Assembly (NCBI RefSeq): GCF_013009555.1
Contig: NZ_CP046176.1
Span: 1,333,501-1,397,500, forward strand
Reading direction: 5' to 3'
DNA length: 64,000 nucleotides
Source of the DNA: Phocaeicola dorei
Lineage (GTDB): Bacteria; Bacteroidota; Bacteroidia; Bacteroidales; Bacteroidaceae
Below the pieces are notes generated by a model. It was not told the DNA's origin and ran no database searches. It was given only the letters and a program-made list of their open reading frames with translations. Both the position numbers and the translations under genes were made by a program. Positions within the stretch are counted from its first letter, which is position 1, and each line of letters opens with the position of its first letter. Of this stretch, positions 56,582 through 64,000 are shown one piece after another.

Positions 56582-56887
56582 ATGACAGACAACGAATATA
56601 GCAAGACAAGGGAAGCAGCAGCCGAAGCCCTTATCCATTGGGCGAAAACGGGCTGGCAACAGTTCACCATGCGTGACGCAGTAAACAACTATCTGGAGGC
56701 AAGCGGTGCAAACCGCCCCTCCATAGGTGGTGAAGAAGCCATCCTTGCACGCAGAAAAATAGCAGCCAACCGACTGGCGATTGACTGCATATATGCTTTG
56801 TCCAAAGAGGAACTGTCCAAGGTGGATAGGGAACTGGACGAAATAGTGGGCGACATGCCGAGGCAAGATATTGGGAGGACAAGGTAA
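56582..56887 (+). CDS. Small helical protein of the mob operon
   Basis: 101 aa, no membrane segment, no recognised domain. It follows the coiled-coil gene by 21 bases and is followed by a terminator. Confidence 0.55.
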   Translation: MTDNEYSKTREAAAEALIHWAKTGWQQFTMRDAVNNYLEASGANRPSIGGEEAILARRKIAANRLAIDCIYALSKEELSKVDRELDEIVGDMPRQDIGRTR

Positions 56888-56913
56888 TATGCGAAACACA
56901 TACTTAATTTTCA

Positions 56914-56940
56914 AGTGTCCCATTATGGGCACTCTTTTTT
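56914..56940 (+). terminator. Terminator of the mob operon
   Basis: AGTGTCCC, loop ATTAT, GGGCACT with one bulged base, then CTTTTTT, between convergent transcripts. Confidence 0.75.
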
Positions 56941-57750
56941 GTTAAGCAGCATTTTAAAGTCAGATAAAACAGTATTACAAATCAGATAAGTACTTGCGAT
57001 AATTGACCTCATAATCCTTTCTTTTCCAGTTGATGTATATGCCTGTCCGAACTGTAATATGCCCAAGAATGATGCATGCGTATGCATTGATGTCCACTTA
57101 TATAAAGATGAAGTATTTTGTAGTTCTGGAAGAATTTTTAAACCATCTGCAAAATGTATATCGTCTATTCTCGTTATTCTATTATTTTCTTTTACGAAAA
57201 CAAATCCTTTTAGATTATCTCCGTTGTATTCCAAGATTTTCTTAATGTCATTTTTAACTTCTGTTGAAATATCCAAGTTTGAAAGAAGCGTATTAACATC
57301 ATTCCTTAATTTTGTAATATCCTCTTTCTCTTGTTTCTGTTTCTGTAAAAATTTATCTGGAATATCGCACATATTTTGTCGACAAGCAAGACCTCTAATC
57401 TTCCATATTGCAAGCAATATCGTCATTTCCTCTCTCGTTTCAGGTAATACAAAGAAACAGCGCAATATGAAACATAGCTCATACATGGTTCGCACCAGAG
57501 GTAGCATCGATGAGAAGTCTATTATTCGACATGTTCCTTTGATGAGACAAACACCTTCCGTCATTGATAGGATGGTTTTAGCCTTCAAGCATATCATTTG
57601 GACGATGCATTGCGCAATCATGAAAGCTTCAGGGATATTATTATTCTGCAGCTCCCAATCTTGCCTTGCATTATCGACAGTTTGAAATGCATCAGCACAT
57701 ATTTTTTCTATCTCTTTTTTAAGATACATTTCTTCTTTAACTGAGTCCAC
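56923..57750 (-). CDS. Helical protein of unknown function, possible defence accessory
   Basis: 275 aa, starting MDSVKEEMYLKKEIEK, predicted all-helical; a stretch of nonpolar residues at about 60-120 (MIAQCIVQMICLKAKTILS and RTMYELCFILRCFFVL) may be core helices. MYELCFILRCFF is reminiscent of DUF5677/HEPN-like proteins, but I do not claim the family. Last gene of the minus-strand restriction block. Confidence 0.55.
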   Translation of the reverse strand: MDSVKEEMYLKKEIEKICADAFQTVDNARQDWELQNNNIPEAFMIAQCIVQMICLKAKTILSMTEGVCLIKGTCRIIDFSSMLPLVRTMYELCFILRCFFVLPETREEMTILLAIWKIRGLACRQNMCDIPDKFLQKQKQEKEDITKLRNDVNTLLSNLDISTEVKNDIKKILEYNGDNLKGFVFVKENNRITRIDDIHFADGLKILPELQNTSSLYKWTSMHTHASFLGILQFGQAYTSTGKERIMRSIIASTYLICNTVLSDFKMLLNKKECP

Positions 57751-57815
57751 TGTTGTTATGAGGTAAAAATATCTGAAAAATTATCAATTTATAACAATAT
57801 AGAAAAGCATACTTA

Positions 57816-58178
57816 CTAACGTGAATTACAAATAGCTCTCCTAACATTTTCGTAACCAATCTTGGGGTATTTAGATTTGTTTTGCCTTATCCCAATTTGT
57901 TTTGCTACGTACTTATTTACTTCTGGAAGAGTCTTGATATACTCAGCATCCTCACAAATAAAATACCCAGGTGCTCTTAACATGTACTCCCTAATTCCGA
58001 AGCCAAGAATGCCTTCAAGTTCTATTAAACGAGATAGACAAATGATGTCATGGTTATAGGCTTCACATAGTATCTCTTTTACCTTGTAAAGCATATTTTC
58101 ATTATGAGCACGTTTTAGATAGAAATCAACGTTCTCTCTCAACAATGTGTCCGAGTTAAATTCTTCGTCGTAATACAT
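57816..58178 (-). CDS. Unrecognised protein next to the restriction nuclease
   Basis: 120 aa from MYYDEEFNSDTL; an upstream in-frame start would overlap the nuclease gene. It starts nine bases after the nuclease stop. Charged, helical, no known domain. Likely co-transcribed with the RM genes. Confidence 0.5.
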   Translation of the reverse strand: MYYDEEFNSDTLLRENVDFYLKRAHNENMLYKVKEILCEAYNHDIICLSRLIELEGILGFGIREYMLRAPGYFICEDAEYIKTLPEVNKYVAKQIGIRQNKSKYPKIGYENVRRAICNSR

Positions 58179-58186
58179 ATCTTCTC

Positions 58187-59266
58187 TTACAAAGCAAATT
58201 CGATAGCACAATCTTTAATCCATTGTATTGTTTCATCCTTTGCATTTATTTTATGCGCGAAATGAAGCATGAGTTTCACAAACTCGTTAATTGAGAAGTT
58301 GCGTTTTATAGAATATATCCGCATCTTGGCATAATCTTCAATGGAGATAACTGTACAGTAAAAACCCTGCTTGCCAAGTTCTGCAGCAGTTTCAAATACA
58401 TTATCTCTATCAAAATTGACTTTACGACCAAAAATGAAAAGACTCTTCTCAATTTTACTTGATGCAAATTTATGAATCGCATGCTCAACATCTTCTTTAG
58501 TAAAGTCCTTATCCTTAACTTCTATAGATGATAGCAATTTATCAGAAGAAGTAAATACATCAATATCTCCCACTTCCTTAGAGGAAGAGCCGCTTTCATT
58601 AACTTTATGAGGAACCACTTTATTTGCACCTTCGTAGTATAGATGCTCCAAAGCAGACACAACCAATGGACATATTTCTCCTTCAAATGATTGCCTTGTG
58701 AGGTCAATGATATAATCCAATGTGGTTTGTGGTAATTCAGCCTGTGGTATATCCAAGTCAGGAAGTGTGTACTTATCTGCTTCTTCTTTAGATATTTGAG
58801 CAATGTTATAAATGGCAGAAGAAAGATATAAAAAGGCAGACTTTGAGGATTTGATTGAAGAAAGTATTCTTATGACTATTTTCAATATCTCCATATCATT
58901 ACCTCTTCTAACAGCATTATCTTCTGATAATCTTGTAAACCTGGCTGGCTTATTAAGGAAAGGTTCATTTGAACCTCCAATGCTATTAGGATAGTACTCT
59001 CGTTCAAATGGAACAATCACTTTATGACATAGACTTCTGGCATCATATGCGCCTTCAGAATCGTCACCAGCTTGAAGGCTAAGAGCATCTATGTCCGCAT
59101 TTGTGCTTTTTGCCAATAGTGCTGTTATAAGAATGTATCGATATGTCTTATGAGAACCACGAAGAACTTTTTCTATCAGTTCTCCTGTCGTATCTTTTAC
59201 TTTTTTGCGATTCTTTTTGGCTCTTAATAAGACCTTTTGTGCAGCTTCTGTTTCTATTCTTCTCAT
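58187..59266 (-). CDS. SacI-family type II restriction endonuclease
   Basis: 359 aa. Resembles SacI-family nucleases in LITALLAKSTNADIDALSL and ARSLCHKVIVPFEREY followed by NEPFLNKPARF. The likely PD-(D/E)XK core is GDIDVFTS...SIEVKDKDF (Asp ... Glu-x-Lys). It cuts DNA at a short palindrome; GAGCTC would be the family's target, which remains an inference. Four bases after the methyltransferase. Confidence 0.8.
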   Translation of the reverse strand: MRRIETEAAQKVLLRAKKNRKKVKDTTGELIEKVLRGSHKTYRYILITALLAKSTNADIDALSLQAGDDSEGAYDARSLCHKVIVPFEREYYPNSIGGSNEPFLNKPARFTRLSEDNAVRRGNDMEILKIVIRILSSIKSSKSAFLYLSSAIYNIAQISKEEADKYTLPDLDIPQAELPQTTLDYIIDLTRQSFEGEICPLVVSALEHLYYEGANKVVPHKVNESGSSSKEVGDIDVFTSSDKLLSSIEVKDKDFTKEDVEHAIHKFASSKIEKSLFIFGRKVNFDRDNVFETAAELGKQGFYCTVISIEDYAKMRIYSIKRNFSINEFVKLMLHFAHKINAKDETIQWIKDCAIEFAL

Positions 59267-59269
59267 GTG

Positions 59270-60382
59270 TTAATCAAATAAACTTGTTTTGGGTAAATAA
59301 ACAACTTCCTCGTTTCCATTCAACACGTTAATAACCATGCTTACTACTGCCTGGGCAAGGTTGCAAGGCACGGCATTACCAATTTGAGTGTATTTTGATG
59401 ACTGTGGGCCACAGAAGTTATAGTCAATTGGAAATGTTTGTAATAGTGCTGCTTCCTCAACAGTCATTCTACGCAAGAAAGATGGAGCTTCTTTATATTC
59501 TGCTGAGGATGGATCAGACAAAACTTTCTTATGATAGCCCTTTATCCAAGCTTCACAATTTTCATAAAGTTCCTTTTCGTCAATGACAGGTGTTTTGTTT
59601 CCACCCATCGATGCTGGGAGTGTTGCGCTATATCCATCTATACGGGTTGGGCGACCTAAACCGTTAAATAGCATACCTGCATATGGAGATTTGCGCAAAA
59701 CAGGATTAAGGCACAATGTAATCTTTGCCTTGCATACACCTTTGTTATTCCCTGTTCCCGCTTTATCCAATACAGACAAGGTTTCCCTAACCGTAGGGGC
59801 TTTGTGGCGATACTTCAATATCATTTTTTCCCAATTGGGTTTTTTGTGTTCATCGCCTCTTATACCTACTACAAATATCCTTTCTCTTGCTTGTGGAACG
59901 TTATAATCTGTAGCATTAAGAACCATAAAATTGACGGAATAACCCAAGGAACGCAATTTTTCCAATAATGCTTCTCTTATTTTTTCCCATTTCTTTAGAG
60001 TTCCTAACGCCTTAACGTTTTCCATTATGAAAGCACGAGGTCTTGTAAATTCAATGACCTTCGCATATGACCATATCAACTGACTTCTCTTGTCATCGAC
60101 ATCCATTTTTCCAGCAACAGAAAAGCCTTGACAAGGAGGCCCCCCAATAACCAAATCGGGATTATCAACCTTGCCAATCTCATCAAACAGAGTGTTGATG
60201 TCTCCTTGAATAATATGGTCTCCTATATTCTCTTTGTATGTAAGACAAGCCTCCTTCATCATGTCATTAGCAAAAACGACATGAGCTCCAGCCTTGATGG
60301 CTCCGATGTCTAAGCCACCTGCTCCAGAGAACAAAGATATTGTTCTTATGTTATTGAAATTATTCTGTTCTTTTATTGTCAT
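59270..60382 (-). CDS. DNA (cytosine-5)-methyltransferase
   Basis: 370 aa. The motifs come in order: I SLFSGAGGLDIGA, IV GGPPCQGFS (catalytic Cys), VI MENVKAL, VIII QARERIFVVG, X QIGNAVPCNLAQ. It protects host DNA from the adjacent nuclease. It lies seven bases from the XRE gene in the same operon. Confidence 0.95.
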   Translation of the reverse strand: MTIKEQNNFNNIRTISLFSGAGGLDIGAIKAGAHVVFANDMMKEACLTYKENIGDHIIQGDINTLFDEIGKVDNPDLVIGGPPCQGFSVAGKMDVDDKRSQLIWSYAKVIEFTRPRAFIMENVKALGTLKKWEKIREALLEKLRSLGYSVNFMVLNATDYNVPQARERIFVVGIRGDEHKKPNWEKMILKYRHKAPTVRETLSVLDKAGTGNNKGVCKAKITLCLNPVLRKSPYAGMLFNGLGRPTRIDGYSATLPASMGGNKTPVIDEKELYENCEAWIKGYHKKVLSDPSSAEYKEAPSFLRRMTVEEAALLQTFPIDYNFCGPQSSKYTQIGNAVPCNLAQAVVSMVINVLNGNEEVVYLPKTSLFD

Positions 60383-60389
60383 ATTTTAA

Positions 60390-60599
60390 TTATTCATTTA
60401 TGTCATTAATCAAATCTTTAGGGCTAACAGAAAGAACTTTTGCAACTTGAAGCAATTGTTCTAAAGACGGTTGTGCCTTATTTTGCACCCATCGACTAAC
60501 CGTTATCTCTGATTTGCCAACATGTTCAGCCAACCAACGATTGGTTTTATTCTGTTCAGCCAAAGCAACTCTTATCCTATTTATGGAATGTCCTGCCAT
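60390..60599 (-). CDS. XRE-family regulator, RM controller-like
   Basis: 69 aa, one HTH_3 domain (IRVALAEQNKTNRWLAEHVGKSEITVSRWVQNKAQPS). First gene of the RM operon, the place and size of a controller (C) protein that delays nuclease expression after entry into a new host. Its promoter region contains TTTATC-gttattt-GATAAA, a candidate operator. Confidence 0.8.
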   Translation of the reverse strand: MAGHSINRIRVALAEQNKTNRWLAEHVGKSEITVSRWVQNKAQPSLEQLLQVAKVLSVSPKDLINDINE

Positions 60600-61204
60600 A
60601 TCTATTGAATTTTGGGTGCAAATATAACAAAAAAAGTTGATAGTTTATCGTTATTTGATAAATATTTATATTTTTGTAGGTAGTTTTTCTGGATTTCGCC
60701 TATAACTTCAACCAAATCTATAATATGGTTATTCATTTTTGCAAGAGCAAAACATTATCCTTCCATACTATAAAATGCAACTCTTATTGAACCTGCATAC
60801 TATTTATTATTGTTGTTGCCGCCGAATTATTAACCTGCATTGTCTATCAGCAATATATGCTGACTGAGATACAACCAAGGTACAAGACATCCATTTTCGC
60901 CCTATGTTGAAGCCACAAACAAGGCTCTCTCACCCCTCCTTTTCTTTTTCGATTGTCTCACTCTTTATGGCTGATGAAAGTGGGACTTTTCATCAAAAAT
61001 GCGCTCTTTGGATAGCAACCAGCCAAAATTGCCCAATTTTTTTCATAAATAATCTTAAAACTGCTTTTTGCCCCTGTCATAGTTTTTTCTCTTTGTCGAG
61101 TGCCTTGAACTATAGTTTTTCGCCTGTTCAAAATTTGTACCGTTTTGAATTTATTGTTTTTAAGAAAGTATTGTGGCTCAACGTGTTAGGATAAGTAAAA
61201 AGGC
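60600..61204. other. Right end of the nested element, no supported gene
   Basis: 605 bases. It holds the TTTATC/GATAAA inverted repeat (60644-60662) ahead of the RM operon, GGTACAA (60879-60885) and TTGTACC (61135-61141). A 96-residue frame in it looks non-coding (Phe, Ser and Cys-rich, no ribosome binding site). Confidence 0.6.
60644..60662. promoter_or_regulatory. Inverted repeat TTTATC-N7-GATAAA, candidate operator of the RM operon
   Basis: Perfect 6-base arms 45 bases before the XRE start, near the minus-strand promoter box TATATTTG at about 60617-60624. Placement fits autoregulation by the XRE protein. Confidence 0.45.
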
Positions 61205-61213
61205 TTCCACATG
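61205..61213 (+). repeat. Right direct repeat TTCCACATG of the nested element (attR core)
   Basis: Second copy of the traG codons Phe-His-Met; in frame with the downstream TraG codons. Confidence 0.85.
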
Positions 61214-62059
61214 AACAGCGTGGTGCGTCAGTTGTGGGAGCAGAACACCGACATCGTCATGGTCGATACGGGTAACTCGTATGAGGGACTCTGCGAGTAT
61301 GTGGGCGGCAAGTACATCGCCTATACGGAGGACAAGCCCATCACCATGAACCCCTTCAACATCAGCAAGCGGGAGCTGAACATTGAGAAGATAGACTTCC
61401 TGAAGAACCTGATACTGCTGATATGGAAAGGCTCGGAGACGCAGATACCCGAACTGGAGTTCCGTGTCGTGGAGCAGTTGGTGACGGAGTATTACGATTT
61501 CTATTTCAACGGTGTGCAGCCCTATCCTTCCTCACAGAAGGAGACACTGAGAAAAAACCTCTCCACCATGGAGAAGCGGCGCGGCACGGAGCTGACGCAG
61601 ATACACGACAAGGTGGAGAAACTCATCAAGGGACTGGAGGAACGGCGCATGGCATTGAGCGTGAAGACCCTCTCCTTCGACTCATTCTATGAGTTCGCCT
61701 GTGAGCGTCTCGACCAGATCTGCATCGAGAACAACATCACCACCATCGACTGCGACAACTTCGCCTATATGCTCCAAAACTTCTACCGTGGCGGCAAGTA
61801 CGACAAGATTCTCAACGAGAACGTGGATAGCACCTTGTTCGACGAGACCTTCATCGTCTTCGAGGTGGATGCCATCAAGGAGAACAAGCAGCTCTTCCCC
61901 ATCGTGACGCTCATCATCATGGACGTGTTCCTGCAGAAGATGCGCCTGAAGAAGAACCGCAAGTGCCTTGTCATCGAGGAGGCATGGAAAGCCATCGCCT
62001 CGCCGCTGATGGCCGAGTACATCAAGTACCTCTGTGCGCCCGTAAAGATTGCATCGTAA
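61211..62059 (+). CDS. traG: TraG (VirB4-type ATPase), middle part, cut by a group II intron
   Basis: TraG sequence resumes at 61205 (FHM-NSVVRQLWEQ...) and runs to 62033: VMVDTGNSYEGLCEYVGG, MNPFNIS, and Walker B region KCLVIEEAWKAI, then MAEYIKYL. The intron begins after the first base of a codon (phase 1); the last eight codons of the open frame (CAPVKIAS) are intron sequence. The final third of TraG must lie beyond the window. Confidence 0.85.
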   Translation: MNSVVRQLWEQNTDIVMVDTGNSYEGLCEYVGGKYIAYTEDKPITMNPFNISKRELNIEKIDFLKNLILLIWKGSETQIPELEFRVVEQLVTEYYDFYFNGVQPYPSSQKETLRKNLSTMEKRRGTELTQIHDKVEKLIKGLEERRMALSVKTLSFDSFYEFACERLDQICIENNITTIDCDNFAYMLQNFYRGGKYDKILNENVDSTLFDETFIVFEVDAIKENKQLFPIVTLIIMDVFLQKMRLKKNRKCLVIEEAWKAIASPLMAEYIKYLCAPVKIAS

Positions 62060-64000
62060 ATATCTCTTTGGCAAGAGATTAGGAACGTGTTCTTTGAAAA
62101 TAACCTATCATCAGCCGACTTATCTGTTTCGGGAAAACTTAACCGAGCAGGGAGTGTAGCATGTCGGAAAAGTCATAAGTCAGTTAGTTACCAAACTGCG
62201 ACTGAATGGCGAGATGAAAAGATAGATATGAGGATAAAGTCCGAATTGATTGAACGATAGTCTGAGTGGTCCCCCTTGAGGCTATGGCGTAAGGTAACTA
62301 TCAACCGCCATATCGTGATACTACTTCAGTGAATAGGTATGAATGTAGCAAGAACTTATCACGACACAACCGCAGTAAGCGAGTAAAGGACGGAAGTCGT
62401 ATCCGACAATCTATCATGCCAACAGTTACGATGTGATAAACGGGGATTACCTATCCCGAAGTGCCGAAAGGCTATTAGGTTCGACCTATGAAAATTCGGA
62501 GTGGTAACGGAGCTTCCATAGTAGTTTGAGCAAGGTAACGCCTTGTACATGGCGAAGGGAAGCAGCTAATTATTAATACAATTAACGGAAAATGTGAGAG
62601 ACATTATGAGAAGTCCAGAAAGAGTATTAAACAGTCTATCAGAACACAGTAAGGATGCAAGCTATAAGTTTGAACGTCTTTACAGAATTTTGTTCAATGA
62701 GGAAATGTTCTATGTTGCCTATCAGCGTATTTACGCTAAAGAAGGTAACATGACTAAAGGTTCGGACGGTCAGACCATTGACAACATGAGCCTGAAACGA
62801 ATTGAAAAGTTGATTGATACGTTAAAAGACGAAACGTATCAACCCCAACCGTCAAAGAGAGTGTACATACCGAAGAAAAACGGTAAGAAAAGACCTCTTG
62901 GCGTGCCGACTTTCAATGACAAGTTGATACAGGAAGTGGTAAGAATGGTATTGGAAGCCATATACGAGGGAAGTTTTGAATATACCTCGCATGGGTTTCG
63001 TCCCAATCGAAGCTGCCATACTGCATTAACTCATATCCAAAAGGAGTTTAGCGGTGCAAAATGGTTTGTAGAGGGAGATATAAAAGGCTTCTTTGACAAT
63101 ATAAACCATGATGTATTGATAAACATTCTCTCGGAGCGCATTGCGGATGAACGATTCATCCGACTGATACGCAAGTTTTTGAAAGCTGGATATGTCGAGG
63201 AGTGGCAATTCCACAATACTTACAGTGGCACACCGCAAGGGGGTATCATCAGCCCGATATTGGCTAATATATACCTTGACAAGCTGGATAAGTATATAAA
63301 GGAATACATAGCCAAATTCGACAAAGGGAAGAAACGAAGATTCAGTAGAGAAAGTATGGACTTTGGCAATGCAAGAAAACGTATTGTGCGAAAATTGAAA
63401 TCCGTAAAAGATGAAAGGCAAAGGACAAAGCTAATCCTTGAACTGAAAGCAATAGAAAAAGGACGGGCTAAATATCCCAACGGCGAAGAAATGGACGCCG
63501 ATTACAGAAGAATGAAATATGCAAGATATGCAGATGATTTTCTTGTGGGAATTATCGGAAGCAAGCAAGATGCACAACAGATAAAGGAAGATATTAAAAA
63601 CTTCCTTGCTGATAAACTGGCATTGGAGCTGTCCGATGAAAAGACACTTGTCACTCACACGGAAAGACCAGCCAAATTTCTCGGATATGAAATCACTGTA
63701 AGAAAGTCCAACGACCAAAAAAGGGATAAACGGGGTAGATTAAGAAGAACCTATGGTAAAAGGGTCTGCTTAAATGTCAGTATGGAAACTGTCCGTAAAA
63801 AACTTTTCAATTTGGGAGTCTTAGAACTGACAAACCGTAACGGAAAGGAAATATGGAAACCGAAATGTAAATCGGGACTGATATTCAATGATGACCTTGA
63901 AATCCTTGATAGTTATAATCGAGAAATCGTGGGTTTCTATAACTATTACTCCATAGCCAACAACTGCGCCCATGCCTTGAATAATTTCAAGTACATCATG
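62034..64000 (+). mobile_element. Group II intron in traG (5' part, runs past window end)
   Basis: The 5' end GTGCGCCCGTAAAG follows the GUGYG rule. About 570 bases of non-coding, folded-RNA-like sequence (domains I-III) precede the reverse transcriptase frame, which is the domain IV reading frame. If active it removes itself from traG mRNA, so this interruption could be harmless. 3' end not in window. Confidence 0.85.
62606..64000 (+). CDS. ltrA: Group II intron reverse transcriptase/maturase (partial)
   Basis: 465 codons open to the window edge, starting MRSPERVLNSLSEHSKDASY. Reverse transcriptase motifs: KRPLGVPTFNDKLIQEVV, SHGFRPNRSCHTAL, FVEGDIKGFFDNINHD, GTPQGGIISPILANIYLDKLD and the YADD catalytic box in YARYADDFLVG. 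Then the maturase X domain begins. The long insertion between the PQGG and YADD boxes is typical of group II intron proteins of the CL/ML type. Confidence 0.92.
   Translation, partial: MRSPERVLNSLSEHSKDASYKFERLYRILFNEEMFYVAYQRIYAKEGNMTKGSDGQTIDNMSLKRIEKLIDTLKDETYQPQPSKRVYIPKKNGKKRPLGVPTFNDKLIQEVVRMVLEAIYEGSFEYTSHGFRPNRSCHTALTHIQKEFSGAKWFVEGDIKGFFDNINHDVLINILSERIADERFIRLIRKFLKAGYVEEWQFHNTYSGTPQGGIISPILANIYLDKLDKYIKEYIAKFDKGKKRRFSRESMDFGNARKRIVRKLKSVKDERQRTKLILELKAIEKGRAKYPNGEEMDADYRRMKYARYADDFLVGIIGSKQDAQQIKEDIKNFLADKLALELSDEKTLVTHTERPAKFLGYEITVRKSNDQKRDKRGRLRRTYGKRVCLNVSMETVRKKLFNLGVLELTNRNGKEIWKPKCKSGLIFNDDLEILDSYNREIVGFYNYYSIANNCAHALNNFKYIM

Larger units (their letters stand above)
50212..61213 (+). 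mobile_element. 11.0-kb integrative mobilizable element inside traG
   Basis: Bounded by TTCCACATG repeats; content: HTH protein, tyrosine integrase, excisionase-like HTH, replication-like protein, MobC, relaxase with oriT-like repeat, two small genes, and a minus-strand restriction-modification block with two extra genes. No VirB4 or other transfer pore genes, so it is mobilizable, not self-transmissible. Deleting one repeat plus interior joins traG in frame. Confidence 0.85.
38317..64000 (+). mobile_element. Integrative conjugative element, left part (right end outside window)
   Basis: From just after dnaK to the window end the content changes to tyrosine integrase, excisionase-like HTH proteins, RepA-like ATPase, primase and TraE/TraF/TraG conjugation genes, and the base composition rises in G+C compared with the chromosomal part. 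The exact left end cannot be fixed because the right attachment site is not in the window; it should lie between about 38280 and 38412, where TGTACCT repeats occur. Relaxase, coupling protein and the rest of tra must be further right. Confidence 0.8.

Noticed and set aside
60904..61194. 96-residue plus-strand frame at the right end of the nested element
   Set aside because: Rich in Phe, Ser and Cys, no ribosome binding site, no family resemblance; it reads like random A+T-rich DNA.
62034..62605. Protein-coding frames in the start of the intron
   Set aside because: The sequence follows the group II intron RNA 5' rule and is interrupted in all frames; it is structural RNA.

Overview
The window looks like the chromosome of a gut Bacteroidales, most likely Bacteroides or Phocaeicola. 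Reasons: a SusC/SusD pair with an associated GH16 enzyme and a Reg_prop/AraC-type regulator; a hisGDCB operon with fused HisB; Bacteroidetes promoters (TTTG, about 19-20 bases, TAnnTTTG) in front of several genes; and conjugation genes of the Bacteroides TraE/TraF/TraG type. Species is not fixed by what I can see.

Bases 1-38280 are ordinary chromosome: the end of an NtrC-type regulator plus its histidine kinase; a decayed 1.5-kb stretch with gene remnants and degenerate repeats; MltF-like transglycosylase and uridine kinase; a histidine operon behind a His-codon leader peptide and attenuator; NAD synthetase; a PerR/Fur regulator followed by rubrerythrin; two thioredoxins; a Skp-like protein; aminoacyl-histidine dipeptidase; RlmH; NadC; an intact IS256-family insertion with 8-base target duplication; a small polysaccharide utilization locus (membrane regulator lacking kinase and receiver domains, GH16, SusC, SusD); RecA, Bcp, carboxynorspermidine dehydrogenase; a double META lipoprotein; and DnaK.

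From about 38300 to the end of the window lies an integrative conjugative element (ICE) inserted just downstream of dnaK. Its left part holds a zinc-finger/HTH protein and tyrosine integrase, small excisionase-like proteins, a RepA-like ATPase and a Toprim primase separated by a duplicated sequence block, then a self-contained three-gene cassette (winged-helix protein, AbiEii-like nucleotidyltransferase, metallophosphoesterase) with its own promoter and terminator, and then the tra operon (small membrane protein, two DUF4134/TraE paralogues, DUF4133/TraF, TraG).

The most striking structure is nested mobile DNA in traG, the VirB4-type conjugation ATPase. An 11.0-kb mobilizable element (50212-61213) is inserted exactly at the Walker A codons and is flanked by the 9-base direct repeat TTCCACATG. 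Precise recombination between the repeats would restore the traG frame. The element carries its own tyrosine integrase, MobC-like and relaxase genes with an oriT-like nested inverted repeat, and a type II restriction-modification system (SacI-family nuclease, m5C methyltransferase, XRE controller-like protein) with two unrecognised genes downstream. After the element traG resumes, then is interrupted again by a group II intron (starting GTGCG at 62034, reverse transcriptase open to the window end) right after the Walker B motif. The inserted element thus silences the host ICE's conjugation motor until it excises, while the intron could be removed by splicing.
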